A DNA stretch of 64,000 nucleotides from Jaapia argillacea MUCL 33604. Taxonomy: Eukaryota; Basidiomycota; Agaricomycetes; Jaapiales; Jaapiaceae. This document shows positions 1-12,870 of this stretch, piece by piece. Every line of letters begins with the position of its first letter. The first letter of the stretch is position 1. The position numbers and the translations under genes were made by a program. The notes beneath the pieces were generated by a model. That model did no database searches. It was not told the DNA's origin and was given only the letters and a program-made list of their open reading frames with translations. The DNA lies in the NCBI GenBank assembly GCA_000697665.1, contig KL197721.1:727472-791471 (forward strand), written 5' to 3'.

Positions 1-3000
1 GAAGCAATGATACCAGCAGTGCCGAGGAAATGGGCAATGAAGGCCATCAGAGACCCGAATCGTGGGAATACGGAGTCGAGCATGGGGCCGAGGAACAACG
101 AAATGATGAAGAGAGTGATTAAGACCCCTGCGTTCCATACAATCGGTCCCACGGCAATGACAGCAATACGGATCAGAGGGCTGGGGGGTTGTATGCCATT
201 TTTGTCGGGGAATGACTTCACGAACATGTAAGCAATGACGAAGAGGACGGCCATCACGATAGGGAAGATGATTTCCGAGATCAAAACAGCTCTCCAGCCA
301 GCGCGGGGAACGTCACCGGACAATTTGTCCGAAGGGAGACCCAACTTCTTCTTCTTGTACCCGGTAATCATCGTTCGAGATAGACGACAATAGCCGATCC
401 AAGAGTTGTTGTGTGACCGAGAGTTGCCGCGGCACATCCAGCGTAAGAATTCCCTGTCCGAAAGATCAACAAAAGGTTAGGTAGGTATCACTAAGAGCAC
501 GAACCTATAGTCGATGACGAAATCCGTGAAGGAGAACTGATGGGGGTTGAAAATGAATGGTGCCACGCATAATGCAAGGGTTGAAATCCAGAAGTAGATG
601 AGGTAGGGCGTCCACAACGACATGGTCACGTAAAGCAACATGATGAGTGTTCTCATACCGAGGTAAATGCTGGGTCCAGCGAATCGGGAGTAGAGAATGC
701 TGAAGTTGATGCGGGACGTTGCGAAGCCACGACCAGTTGCGATGTACCGAGCACCACCGAAATTCAAATTGCTGAGAATCGAGTGAGTGTAGATCTGGGT
801 GGAGAAGACCTCGAACACTGGCGCCAAGGACATGAACTGTTTGCCCAGACGGATAAGAGCACGACCGGTTCCACGTTCCACGAGTTCTACAGAGCATCGT
901 GAGCAACAATAACCATTGTGTTTAACATGGTCTACTCACCAGTAAGGAACAGGGGAAGGAAAGAAATCATGAACACCAGGAAGATGCTGATGATACAGTG
1001 GGCGATCCAGTCGTAAACGGGGACAAGGTTGTAGCACCCTCCCTGACCTCCGATGAATTGGCCGGATGAGGTGTATTTACAAATTTGCAATTCCGAGTTC
1101 AGCGTTCCCAAGAAGACCACTACATTAAATCGATGATGGTTAGTAGGCACCGTGAAGGAAATGAAGAGAGCTACGGACTGGTGACGATGAACATCTGGAC
1201 GGACAAGATGACGAGCATGTTGTTGATGTGGAAACCAGGATGGCCATAGTAGAAGGTGAGGAAGCGATCGATGGGGAGTTGTGTACCGAGGTAGTAGTAT
1301 TCTCTGCTGAGCATTTGTTCACCCATACCCGTACCGATCTTGGTCTGGAAATTGAGAATGGTTCCAAAACCGAGATCACGACCTTTACCGCACTGATAGT
1401 ACTCCGTGTGCTTGATGCGTCCGCCACGACCGAATGCTGTCATACCAGCGTAGATATCCTCGTTCAAATGCAACCCCTTCTGCGCCTTAGAGACACCTCC
1501 ACGAGTATTCATGTAGAGGCCATTGAGGAAATCAGGATGACCGTAATGCAACTTGCCACCGATCCAGGCTAAGGAACGTGCAGCGAGTGTACCGAAAGTT
1601 TGTTCCTTGCCAGCCGCAATGTCACCTAAGATACCGATGTTTTCGGAGAAGATGTACTCGCGAGCACCAACGATAGCGATGGGAGCCTTCTTGAACTCCT
1701 TTTGACCCCACTGTGCATACGGGCTCTGACTGGACATGTTGTACTCTTCGAACTCGCCGAGGATGTTACGGATCTTCAAACACTCCTCGAGATAATTGTC
1801 CTGATTGGCATCGATGAGCTGGAGATACTCGCCGCGGTAGAAGATGATGGCGTGATTCTGGTTGTCGGACTTGCCGTCGCCCAAGATGGGATTACCGGGG
1901 AGTTCGATGCGGAACTTGGGTCGACGTTTACCGGTTTCGGGGATAAAGTCGGAGTGACCGTCGATGAGAGCAGAGAACAAGCGCGGGTCACCGCCCTCTT
2001 TCCTGGGAGGTTCTTCCTCAAGGTATGCGATTTGTAGGTCGGGATAGGCACGAAGTAAGAACTCGGCGTTCTCCTGCTCCTCCTTGTTGAACTTCGAGTA
2101 GCGCTGCATAGACACGACGAACTTGAACTTGCGACGGGCCATACGCTCCAACTCCCGCTCGAGCTTATCCGTGTTACCTCCGAATTGCTGAACGACCTCA
2201 GGATTCTCCACGCGATACAAGAGCTTGATAGCCTTGGCGTAGTTCATCATACCAGACACGGTGCGATAGAGGGTTTGCGCGCGAAGCGACGCCCAGATAC
2301 GAGTGCGAAGGGTGAATTCCGGGGCAGCATTCTTGAAACCAATGCAGTAGAAGGGTAGATCGTCGGTCTTCGATTGGCCCTTCTCATCAAGGCCAAAGGC
2401 GTTGGGTCCAGCGAACATGCCTGCCTCTTCCGCGAGAATCTTCGTGTCCTTGACGAAATTGTCCCACTCGACTGTGTGGAGTTGTTTCAAGTACTCCAGC
2501 AACGTTACACGCATAGTGGGGTCCTCTTCCCTGATGATCTCTCGGAGGGACAAGAGAATCTGTTTTAGATATCGTTAGCTAAACGCTCCATTTCAAGGGA
2601 AGACGAAAGCGCACCTTCTCGCTATAATGTGGAGTCAAAACGGTGAAGGTTGGCATAGCGTCCACTGGAACGGGCTCAGGCATGGCGGTGGTCAACGACT
2701 GTGCGAAGAACGATATCCTGCGCTCGGCCTCGCTGCCACGAGGGAAGAACTCGCCCTTGATACCCTTGTCACCCTGCGAGATGAAGAAGTGGGGAGCCCT
2801 CAGGCTGCGGCGCCCGTCTGTACCAGAGTCGACTTGGTGGTAGAGGAGCTTCTGAACGTGGTCGATAGAGAGGAGATGCTCTCGGTACATGGAGATGATG
2901 ATCGCATTCCAAATTTGGGATACCAAGACCTAAAAGATCTGTCAGAACGAAGAACAAAAAAGGCGATAAAAGATGAAACGAACCTTGGGCTTGTACTTGA

Positions 3001-5235
3001 CTTCCATGTCAGCGGTAGCCAACAACCTCGCATAAATCCTCTTCGGCAAGCGAGTGAAAATATCCTTCCAAGGTGTCCAGATAGATAATCCAAGCATAAA
3101 TAGCCGACCGATACTGAAGACCGTGTTCCAAATAATATACCAAAGGAACGTATCCAAAAAGAAGAGGGCAAGGTCCATAAGATACATAATTGTCAAGGTG
3201 AACGCGGCTTGGTTCCTGCAGAGCGCGTTACCGAAGTACTTGTCGTTACACCCCTGAATCTGCATACCGACCATGACCCGGATAGGATCACGGAAGGCAC
3301 CAGTCAAGAAGAAGTAGGACTCGGTAAACTTGCAACCAAAGATGAGGAGCCAGAGGCAGATCGATGCTAGGCGCGCTTGGAAATGTAGATCGGGATAGCT
3401 AGCGGTGAAGGTTTGGCTGGCCAGATACTTCCTCGACTTGCCAGCTACACGATCACCGAACATCCGGCCGGAAGGCATGATGGCGAAAAGGAGTGTGGCG
3501 ACAACGGAGATGAAGAATTGCACGATACCGAGGATCAACGCCAACGACCCGCCATTACCGTTACTCTCAGCTGTAGCGATGTAGAAGGTGGGACCGCAGG
3601 TAAGGCCGAGCGTAACGAATAAGAATAGGAGGCGGCGGGTGAGGTGCGAAGTATTGTTCCATGTCGTGGGGATGTATGAGAATTCGGCGATGGTGGCGAG
3701 GATCATAATGGTCGTAGCAACAGCGCCACCAAGTGCAGTGGCGGACCAGGTCATGGCGGCGGAAGCGGCACCCTGATAGATCGTTGGTGAGTTGTACGAC
3801 GTGTAGAACCAGAACATGGTGATGTGGATGACCCAGATTCGATTGAAGTTGACGAGGAGATGGCCAAAGGAGCGTTTTTCGTAGTATGTTTTGAAGAAGA
3901 CCCGATTCCAGTCGATACGGTCGAACTTTGTGAACCGCTGGGAGGGAGCGACATCCACCAGACGAGTCTATCAAGCAAACATGAGCTTCGAGGTCAACAC
4001 TGAACTAGAAGGGGCGAACCTTATCGGTGAGGACAATGCGAGCGATGCCCTCGGGATACCAGAACAATTGATTGACGTCGTCGTAGCCGATGATCTTGTC
4101 ATGATCACGCTCTCGCCGAACGAATTTACCATCAACAACCTCGTAGCCCTGGTCACGGATGAACCTGTACAGGGGCTTCACGACGGCTCTGAGGTACAAC
4201 CCTTCTGGTACAGGCTCAACTCGACTTTGACATTCGGGTGACCGATAGTAGTCGTCTGCGCATTTGAAGATGAAGCAAAGGCATTCGGGAATGAATCGAA
4301 CCTGGGCGGCTTCACCCCAGCACAACAGGAACAACGCGATTTGCCGAAGCCGGTCGTACTGGCTCATGTTGTTCATGGCTTGCCGCCATCTTTCCATAGC
4401 CATATTCAGCGACTTCTCATGAGCGTGTCGACCTCCACGCTTCGTCGACTTGAGCCGTGTGAGGCCAGGGTTCTGCGTGTGACCCACGGCATCGTCTAAG
4501 TCGAGCTGCGCAGCAAAATACCATTTGCGGTAGTTGGCGTTTTGACCACCAATATAGTCGGCGTGCAGCGTCAGTAGGGCTTGATTTGGTGACATACGCG
4601 ATGCCCTGCTATCCAAGAGGTGCATCACAAAGTCGAACTATCGACACAGCCTCAGTCGCCATGTCGTTGTGATGAGGGTAGAACGATGGCAACGTACCAT
4701 ATTCCGCATTGAATCACGCTGGAAGCCGAACTTCTGGGTAAGGTCAAGAAAGATGTCCTCGATCTCCTCTTTGGAGAGAGGAATATCCCTCTCGGCCGTC
4801 CAAGCGGGGTATTGTTCTCTAGCGCCGGGTGGTCCTCCATAATCGGCGAATGGAGGCGTTACGGATTCCATGCGAGGGGGTCCCAACGACTCCGCAGAAG
4901 GAGCATACCGCTGACCATACACATCAGCCTCGGAATCTGTGTCTTGGTTCGCTGACAGTTTCATGACAATATGAGGAGGTGGTCTAGAGCATCAAAACTG
5001 TTGCCGACGCACCGTATCGACCATATGCACCATTTTGTTCGTAATAACGGTCATCTTCGTTCAAGGCGACGTCGCTGCTATCTGAAGCATAGGTGTCTCG
5101 GCGGTCACGATAGACACCCTGGTCCGAATCGTTGTCGTAATATCGTTGGTTGGTGGAGGCAAAGGGCTCGTGAGAATCGGCTGTTGGGGGCGACGATGAA
5201 GGGAACATGGCTTCGTGTTGTGGTGGGCCCGCCAT
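1..5235 (-). CDS. FKS1: 1,3-beta-D-glucan synthase catalytic subunit (GT48), 3' end beyond window
   Basis: Integral plasma-membrane enzyme that polymerises UDP-glucose into cell-wall 1,3-beta-glucan, regulated in known fungi by a Rho1 GTPase. I read nine exons: 5235-5013, 4951-4698, 4637-4020, 3967-2984, 2929-2615, 2559-1179, 1119-940, 886-505 and 453 to past base 1, with GT..AG introns of 51-61 nt that keep frame. The start ([11 protein letters not shown]) opens an acidic, Ser/Tyr-rich cytosolic N-terminus. Exon 3 holds the conserved FKS1 N-terminal domain ([20 protein letters not shown]). Exon 4 is the first membrane cluster. Exon 6 is the catalytic loop with [18 protein letters not shown] and [18 protein letters not shown]. 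Exons 7-9 are the second membrane cluster ([28 protein letters not shown]). No stop or frameshift is visible, so the gene looks functional. The family assignment is certain; the C-terminus is not in the window. Confidence 0.97.
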
Positions 5236-6916
5236 GTTGGGCGATTAAGGACGAGGACGTCGACGAGCAAGGGGCTCGAGACTGTAGGGGACAAGGAGGG
5301 CGTGGTCAAAACGCACGCGGCGTGAGTTGCCTTTACACGGATTCGGCTGTTGCCGCCTGCGGTTTGCTGCACAAACACGACGTCACTTGCACTCCCTCTG
5401 CGAAGTTTTTCTCCAATAATTTTCCCTCCTCAACAGACACCACAACAACATCCACAATATCAGCAGCTCTATCAACCTGTATTTTTCTCAGGTTATCCTT
5501 TGCAGCTGTTCCCTCGCTGCCCCCCCCCCCCTTAGTTCCCCGCCGTTCAGCGCCCGTCACGGACTAATCAGGCAAAATCCTGGGCCGAAAAAAATTCATG
5601 TGTCAGCCTCTAATATCGCCAAAATAGACAACTCCCACTGCTCCTCTTTTATTTCTGAACTGCTTCGCTGACCAGATCGTCTCTTTGACCAGACAATACG
5701 TTTATGTGCTGGCGACCATCGACCGCCCAAGACGAGATGACTTGTACTGCTCAGGGACCTGATGTTGTTCCTGACCTTGTCGACCAATACAAATGGCCAT
5801 GCCGCGGCGTCACGGACCTCTGTGGCTTGCGAACAACTGCCTCATCCAGATTATCCGCCTGTACACTGTTGCACATATTGTCTCTGAAAAAGCTCACTCC
5901 GCTCTGGCCTCCGTGTATTGCTCTCCTTCCGAATGTCGAGCAGAAAGTGCCACTGGATCCGTAAGTATCCGAGTGACTTGGCTGGGACTGGACGTGACAT
6001 CGACAGGAACCTGACAAGTTACAACGTTCCTACATCGCATCCAGTGCCTTGCAATTGTCTCCCATTGGTTGATAAACATCACAGTTCAATTTACCGAACC
6101 TCCTGACGTGTTCTTGGGCGTTGGCTTGGCGGCGCCTTACTGGACTATCAAACCTAAATCCTCGCTTGGCGTGATCACTTATTGTATGCGTGCAGTGCTG
6201 CTGGCTTACTTATTGCTGGCGCCATCAAAGCCTCAGCGTCAACTTTCACTCTGTTGGCTATGTATGGCTACTCAGATCTCAGAACTCCTTCGAGCCTTAC
6301 AGGGTTTTGCATATGAAACTGGAATCGCACCTCAGGAAATTTCGATGAGTCACCCATCAGTCTTGCCATATGCAGTAATTTTGAACATAAGAAGCGTTGT
6401 CTCTCCTCAATGCGGCAATTCTTGCCAATGCCGGTCAAGCCGACCCAAGATTTTTTCTGAGTGCATTCCAGTTTCATATGCAAAGCACTGTAGCGACATC
6501 GCCTTGAATATGTATTCTTGGGGTCAGCGCTGCTCGGCGACTCCTATGATCTCCGTTTATCTCTCCGTCCCTGCAATGCTGTGATATTCGCCACGAGGCT
6601 AGAAGATAACCTGGTCGCTTTCAAGGATCTGCCGACCAATCATTGTAACCGTTCTCTTCCCCCTGGTTTCCATCGCACTCAATGATTCGATGACAGAAGG
6701 CTCTCTGCCCACAGCCACGAAACCCAGGTTTGCTCACAACTACTTGCGTACATTAGCGCGAAGGCGGCAAGTTGGTGGCATAGTGGGGGTATTGGTATCC
6801 GTTTATGTACATTAGTTGGAGAGTATGTAGTATGTCGTGCGATAGATTGCACCTGAATCCTTCAGAAATGACTTGGTATCGTCAGGCATCGTATCGAAGG
6901 TTAAAATGACCATCCC
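5236..6916. other. Intergenic, glucan synthase promoter side; no gene supported
   Basis: This 1.7 kb lies upstream of the glucan synthase start and downstream of the velvet stop. It contains a C homopolymer near 5517-5531 in a pyrimidine-rich stretch (about 5390-5560), as is common in fungal promoters and 5' UTRs. Open frames of 60-170 codons occur on both strands (for example 6069-6584 plus) but show no recognisable domain, and the frames overlap one another, so I do not call a gene. Confidence 0.6.
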
Positions 6917-9194
6917 TCAATTCGGTTCCTGCTTGTGCTTCCCTTTGAAGTTCGAGGAGTTTAAAGTGAAGTTCGGGGATATCGGGATGTTGCTGGAACC
7001 AGAAACTGCGTTGATCTCCTCTTTTTTACGCCGTCTGCGTTCCGTTTCACGTAAGTTTGTCTTTACGCCCCAGAGCGACATGTGCTGCGCAAATGAATCG
7101 CCAAGGCGGAGTGAGGATGTGGTAAGCGCAGGAGGGGTCGAGAAACGGACCTTCGTCAGTGCCGTTGAGGCAGGCAACCCCGGAAACTCTTTGGTCGAGT
7201 AGACTTTGAAGGACCCGCCGTAGCATTCGGCGAGGACAGGCATATCCAATGTATGCGCGGCTCTCGAGAAGATATCGAAAAATCGATAACGTAGTATAAA
7301 AGTCCCTTCAACTTTTACTGCAAGATCCTATATCCGACCAATAAGGTATGAATAAGGGAGACGAGTTAGCGTGGTGTATGATAAGAATAGGAAGGGACGG
7401 GTGAAATTGAATAAGACGGACAGAGAAGACCAACATCAAGGATTTCTTCCCCTTGTACTCCACATCAGACGCTTGTACAAATGTCGCCCCAATAACCGCC
7501 AACGTGCATTTTGAGTTTTCTCGAATAGGATAATCGCCCAGGTACGCCACTACGTCGGATTCGTCGTCAGGTGGCGCATACGAATAATCGAACGAATGCG
7601 TCGAATGTATGGAGGACGATGCGATGGATCGACCGTCAGGTGTGATAGGGCTCACAGGTGTCGAGTTGAAGTACGATGAAGAGTCTGCCATCGGTAAGTT
7701 GGTATATGGTCGCTCCAGATTTGGACTGGGAGGGAAAGTGAAGGGATATTGTTGAGGGCTGGCCATGTAAGGAGCAGGTGTTACAGGGGCTGAAGCACTG
7801 GCGATGATGGCAGGATGAAGTTGATACTTTGTGGGGTCGGATGAGCGTTTGGCTCGTCGCTTCTGCGCTTGGTCGACGTCTAACTGATCATCTGCTGGCG
7901 GCACTTGGAATAGGTCGATATGACAGAAAAGCCCGAAGTTCTGCACTTCACTGAGGAACTTGATGAATGAATTGAATCCCCTGAGTGAGAATCGTCACAT
8001 ACTCGTAATCCAACTCTATCTCCGACTCCTGAGGAGACCCTGCATCCAATATGCGAAAGAGCTTAAGTTGGACAACAGGGGGTGGATCAAGTGGACGACG
8101 GTCCTTCCGCGCGTACCTTAGTGAGAGGTCAGTCCTCTTATCTTCTGTAGCACGCGCGAGTCTCAAGAGTGGCTNNNNNNNNNNNNNNNNNNNNNNNNNN
8201 NNNNNNNNNNNNNNNNNNNGAATAAGGGAGACGAGTTAGCGTGGTGTATGATAAGAATAGGAAGGGACGGGTGAAATTGAATAAGACGGACAGAGAAGAC
8301 CAACATCAAGGATTTCTTCCCCTTGTACTCCACATCAGACGCTTGTACAAATGTCGCCCCAATAACCGCCAACGTGCATTTTGAGTTTTCTCGAATAGGA
8401 TAATCGCCCAGGTACGCCACTACGTCGGATTCGTCGTCAGGTGGCGCATACGAATAATCGAACGAATGCGTCGAATGTATGGAGGACGATGCGATGGATC
8501 GACCGTCAGGTGTGATAGGGCTCACAGGTGTCGAGTTGAAGTACGATGAAGAGTCTGCCATCGGTAAGTTGGTATATGGTCGCTCCAGATTTGGACTGGG
8601 AGGGAAAGTGAAGGGATATTGTTGAGGGCTGGCCATGTAAGGAGCAGGTGTTACAGGGGCTGAAGCACTGGCGATGATGGCAGGATGAAGTTGATACTTT
8701 GTGGGGTCGGATGAGCGTTTGGCTCGTCGCTTCTGCGCTTGGTCGACGTCTAACTGATCATCTGCTGGCGGCACTTGGAATAGGTCGATATGACAGAAAA
8801 GCCCGAAGTTCTGCACTTCACTGAGGAACTTGATGAATGAATTGAATCCCCTGAGTGAGAATCGTCACATACTCGTAATCCAACTCTATCTCCGACTCCT
8901 GAGGAGACCCTGCATCCAATATGCGAAAGAGCTTAAGTTGGACAACAGGGGGTGGATCAAGTGGACGACGGTCCTTCCGCGCGTACCTTAGTGAGAGGTC
9001 AGTCCTCTTATCTTCTGTAGCACGCGCGAGTCTCAAGAGTGGCTCAGCCGGAAATTCACGTACTTTCTCCCCAAATTAGCGCTCTGCAGTTCGTGCAGCT
9101 CAGCTCTGATTGTTAGGCCAGCAAATTGACCCTGAGAAAAGTAAACTGGTCGTCCTATGAGTGAAATATCTGGAGTGTTTGACGGCCTGAACAT
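6917..9194 (-). CDS. Velvet-domain regulator (VosA/VelB-like), assembly interrupted by gap and duplicated segment
   Basis: Velvet factors are fungal nuclear regulators of development and secondary metabolism whose domain folds like NF-kappaB. I read exon 1 as 9194-9064 (start MFRPSNTPDIS, then GQFAGLTIRAELHELQ), exon 2 as 8986-8873 (RKDRRPLDPPPVVQLKLF), exon 3 as 8820-8292 (VQNFGLFCHIDLFQVPP, a long Pro/Ser-rich insert, then GKKSLMLVFS), exon 4 as 7327-7151 (DLAVKVEGTFILRYRFFDIF; AECYGGSFKVYSTKEFPGLP) and exon 5 as 7084-6917 (WGVKTNLRETERRRRKK, basic tail). Exons 2 and 3 exist a second time, identically, at 8116-8003 and 7950-7422. The left copy joins the 3' half and the right copy the 5' half of the gene. 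The real locus probably has one copy, which gives an unbroken velvet domain split by the long insert. Which velvet subfamily it belongs to is not settled; the start is the first in-frame ATG after an upstream stop. Confidence 0.9.
7350..8174. repeat. Left copy of an identical 825-bp direct repeat flanking the N gap
   Basis: Every base I compared matches the segment at 8220-9044, at a constant offset of 870. It covers velvet exons 2 and 3 and parts of their introns and ends exactly where the Ns begin. Confidence 0.97.
8175..8219. other. Assembly gap (45 N)
   Basis: Forty-five consecutive N bases within the velvet gene, bounded on both sides by the two copies of the same 825-bp sequence. Confidence 1.
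8220..9044. repeat. Right copy of the identical 825-bp direct repeat
   Basis: Identical to 7350-8174 and begins at the first base after the gap. Beyond 9044 the sequence is unique and holds velvet exon 1. Zero divergence and an exact abutment to the gap fit overlapping contig ends that were scaffolded instead of merged. Confidence 0.97.
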
Positions 9195-10907
9195 TAAACT
9201 GGCATTCGGGGTAGCAGTTGAGAGCCGAGGAGCGCCCGTGCGAGGGTCTTGGGGATTGGAAATCGAAGTAGAAGAACAAAGGCGGACTCCGACTTATATT
9301 TCTTCCAGATGGAGATGGCCCAGTAGATTTGTGAACACGTCCTCATTCCAAGGCTCGCCAACAAGTTCATCGGCGTTCTGGCCAGAAAGTAAGAACGTCT
9401 GCAGTTAGGCAAGTCCCGTCAAGACCCCAGCCACCAGGTGATCATCCTCAGATCGTCCCCCGGTTTTCACCCTCACTCGCTCAGTGGCGCATCTATTCCC
9501 TCTGGCTTCCAAGGTCCCTAAACTCGGTGCTGAGGCTGTCATTTGCACTCCTCAGCTCAAGATGGGGCCTAACACTGCAACTGGGTTCCTCATGTGGCAA
9601 GGGTACTCGGTATGATCGTATGGCTAGTACTCTGGCCATCACCCAGGTTCGAGAAGCAAAACGATGATCGACAAATCATGCCTCTATGTTACTTGCATTC
9701 GAAATGGGGAATGGATTCAACTTTATTAACCAAAGAGCTTCCGTCGACGATCCCGCTGTCGCGGAAAATTGTTACCTCTTGTCTAGTGTCTAGACGGCAG
9801 TCCTCCCTATCAGAGGTTTTGACAAGCGTCGATGTCCGGTGTTCCTAGGAGAAAGTATGTGGGAGCGGGCGGCCGGCCCCCTTCTTCATTCAGTCGGCAA
9901 GCCAGGGTGGTCCTTATCCATCACCGCATTGCATGTCTTTAAACACGCTTCGCTCATTACAACGCCACCACCATGCGTTCACGGATCTTCGAACATCCCG
10001 TCTTGCTCGCCCAAGCTCCTAATTCACCCGTTCATCTCATCTTGCGACCCACTTTTCGTGTGCGTCATGGATTGGAAGTGGCCGTCAATCTCCCTGTCAG
10101 CCTCGATAAGCACCTGTCAACGGGCCGGATGGCCTGACCTCTGTGCGCTCATACGGATCTGTTGTTTTGAGTGAGCGGCTTAGCACTTATGGTTATTGGT
10201 ACTCATAGACAGGTTTCTCCTTGCATACACCGAGAGATTCGGGCATTGGCACTTGTCGACCTGAGGTTCTGACAAGCAAATACCAATGTTTTAGTCACCA
10301 ATTTCTTTTGAGGGATGGCGAGGAGGACCCTCCCATCAGTGGGGTCATAACTTTACCCTCACCCGTAACCAAAGTAATTGGTGTGCGATGATCGCCTCCC
10401 TAACCCGACTAATTCTTGTCAATCGTCCCGAGCAAATTTTCTATGCATACTTCTGGCATACGTCCTCGTCTTCGCACAATTCTTGGCGATTTATGGAGCC
10501 AGGACCTTTGCGGAACTATCCCCGGATGGCACTATCAGGTGGTTCAGTGCCATCCATCGCCTGGACAGTCCAACCATCGCTCGGTCAAGTTCCGTGTACC
10601 ACAAGCTTCGTACTATGTAGGCATCTTCCATTTTTCGTCGCCTCGTGATGTCTCCACAAATCTGCACTCCGTCGCTTGCTTTGGGCCAGCCACAACCTGA
10701 CTTGAGCCCTGCTTCAGCTTTCCCCGCACACCCCCACCGGTTGTAGAACAATCCAAGTTCAACACAAGGGTAGTTACAAAGGCCCTTCCAGAAGTCCACG
10801 CGAGGGGTTGCCAGCTAGTAGTATCTCATAACATCTTGGTGGCGAATAGGCCACATGTCGCGAGCCCAAGAATTGCTAAGTGGCTCCGAGCAGGCGCTGA
10901 CGCCCCG
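9195..10907. other. Intergenic, no gene supported
   Basis: A 1.7-kb interval between the velvet start and the thaumatin-like stop. The first part is presumably the velvet promoter. Short open frames occur near 9594-9848, 9839-10174 and 10378-10799, the last overlapping in several frames on both strands. None shows a domain, signal peptide or convincing splice pattern. Confidence 0.55.
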
Positions 10908-12399
10908 CTATGCGCTGGTTGCACTGATCGGTGAAATCAGGAGGACCTCAAGAATATAGTGAGAGGTTGAAATACCTGTGGATCCGGAATTTGAGGCAGC
11001 AGCAGTCCCACTGATGATGGATGACGCGGTGGGTGTTGGCCCAGAGGATGAGGAGCCCGTCGTTGGAGGTCTGATAGGGTCATGTCAGCAAGCTGTAGGC
11101 GGATTACATATATTCGACACAGACGGGCAAAACGTTAAGGTGTAGTTGGCTAATAAAGCGGAATTGCAAGTCCATAACGCGGTGTTACTGCTCTCGTCAT
11201 ACGCATATGCATACGAGTTTGGGCAGTTACCCTCTGGTAATAGTGGGCATCAATACCAAGGGAGTAAGACAAGGATGGAAGAACTGACTGAAATACCAGT
11301 AGTATTGCACGCCTGTCGTCGGACAAGTGGCGGCGGTATTGTAAGACCCAGAACAACAGTCGGGAGAGTTCACTGTTAAGCCATATTGGTAAATCAGATA
11401 CCAAGTAATGGGTTGTGTTGGGTGTACGAACGGGGATTTCCAGTCAGATTCGCATCGCATGCACTTTTGCAGCCCAGGGGAAACCCTGTTGAGTCATAAG
11501 GTCCCTTGAGAGGGCTGGGACCTGACGAAGGAGTCAGACGTTAGGGCAAAAGGTTGGCGGCAGGAGACACACAATTAGGGCCCAGGTCAACGGGACAATC
11601 TGCAATGGGACAACCCACAGAGTTGGTGATGCTCATGGGCAGGTTATATCCATCGACGAGGGAAACTGCATCAAAGAAAGAGAGACACAGGGTCAGAGTC
11701 GCATGGGAAGTACATATAGGTCGATAACCACCATCATAGAAGTCTTTGTTTCCATTGCCCTGAAGCGTCCACTCTGCGACTGTTGCAGGTGGAACTCCCT
11801 GTGGAAATCATCAGATTTGTAGAATGGTAAGGTGAAAGATAAGTGACATTACAGTCCCTGTGTGGGGATCGCATAGTAACCCACCATTGCATCCGCCGTC
11901 GAGACATGAGTTCGGACCAGGATTCGTGGTGAAATTGCAGTCCCGGCGTCCCTGTGATTTTAGGTGATTATCAACAAGGACTGCAAGGCGAGGGAACTTA
12001 CCCATATCCGACCAGCCGTCCAATTATTGGGTGCGGTGAACGTCACAGCTGTGAACGGTGGTGCTTCCCACCTTCAATGTATCGTTCATCTCGAGTTAGC
12101 TAAGAAGTGAGGACGCCTTCACAGAGAAAATTAATTGCGTACCCAGTTGGCACATCCGGTACGGCGGTTCCTATAGTGAGATCGGTGAATACCTAATATG
12201 CAAGTTGTGCGATGGTGGTCAGAACGTTCCCCATGGGGGCCTTATCTGAAGGAACATACTGCTGGCCTTCAAGAAAGCGATTGTGAGTTGAGGGTCATAG
12301 ACACGTCTGAGCCACACACCAGATCGTGAAGGGACACGCGTTGTAAACGGTAAAGCTTCGCGCCACCACAGAGGGCACTACCAAAAGTAGAAAGAGCAT
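10908..12399 (-). CDS. Secreted thaumatin-like protein with Ser/Thr-rich C-terminal tail
   Basis: Thaumatin-like proteins are disulfide-rich secreted proteins; some fungal members bind or hydrolyse beta-glucan. The start at 12399 gives a signal peptide (MLFLLLVVPSVVA) followed by the mature start RSFTVYNACPFTIW. Exons separated by introns of roughly 50-60 nt then give FTDLTIGTAVPDVPTGW, FTAVTFTAPNNWTAGR, GRRDCNFTTNPGPNSC with DGGCNGGLLCDPHTGTG, WTLQGNGNKDFYDVSLVDGY, LKGPYDSTGFPLGCKSAC, SPDCCSGSYNTAATCPTTGV and CPNSYAYAYDESSNTALWTC. This is the family order and Cys pattern. After the last core motif (YTLTFCPSV, near 11117) the frame meets a stop unless a 37-nt intron is removed. With it removed, the protein continues into a Thr/Ser/Pro-rich tail (PPTTGSSSSGPTPT) and ends at 10908. 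The family is firm; the exact 3' end is not. It is divergent from the peptidase gene at 12871. Confidence 0.88.
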
Positions 12400-12870
12400 G
12401 GGTTTTCGATCAATCGACTTCAATTTTCGGCGATGCTGGTCGGTCAGTTTCGAGAGAAAGGGGAAGAGGGTTTGAAGGGGAGAAAGCCGTTGGCGGTGCT
12501 GGCTACATTTTTACAGCCCTGTCCAAGATTTGACGACAATGCTGCGGCCAGCTCCGCCGTCTGCCTCGTTGTCGCTGCCGGACACAACGTCACGTCACGG
12601 TCACATTGTTGTGGTTCGACAGTGCCAACTCTTCGGTCGCATACTTCTCTATCATCCAGTCTGACGATATCATCTTGAGAGCTTGAGCACTTGTCCACGG
12701 GCGACCCTATGTTCAATCACCCAAAACGATTTTTCCAGCGTACCTTATCCCGCGAGGGGTCTGTTCCTGAAATGCTGGACGCTATTCTTATCCCTCGGGT
12801 GGGAAAGGTGATGACTATCAACAACTGCTGAAGAAATAGATCCCTTTCGTCGATAACAACCAACTCCAAG
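12400..12870. promoter_or_regulatory. Shared divergent promoter region between thaumatin-like and S9 peptidase genes
   Basis: The 471 bp separate two start codons on opposite strands, so both promoters and 5' UTRs must lie here. I see no decisive TATA or named binding site. Open frames across it (12433-12678 plus, 12444-12716 minus) look like chance. Confidence 0.5.

Noticed and set aside
1702-2037. Plus-strand frame of 111 codons inside the glucan synthase
   Set aside because: It mirrors the catalytic exon on the other strand and shows no independent features.
6069-6584. A 171-codon plus-strand frame upstream of glucan synthase
   Set aside because: No domain, unbalanced composition and overlapping frames on both strands; not enough for a gene.
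7308-9036. Two tandem velvet genes
   Set aside because: The two apparent genes share identical DNA to the base and end at an N gap, which fits a scaffold artefact better than duplication.
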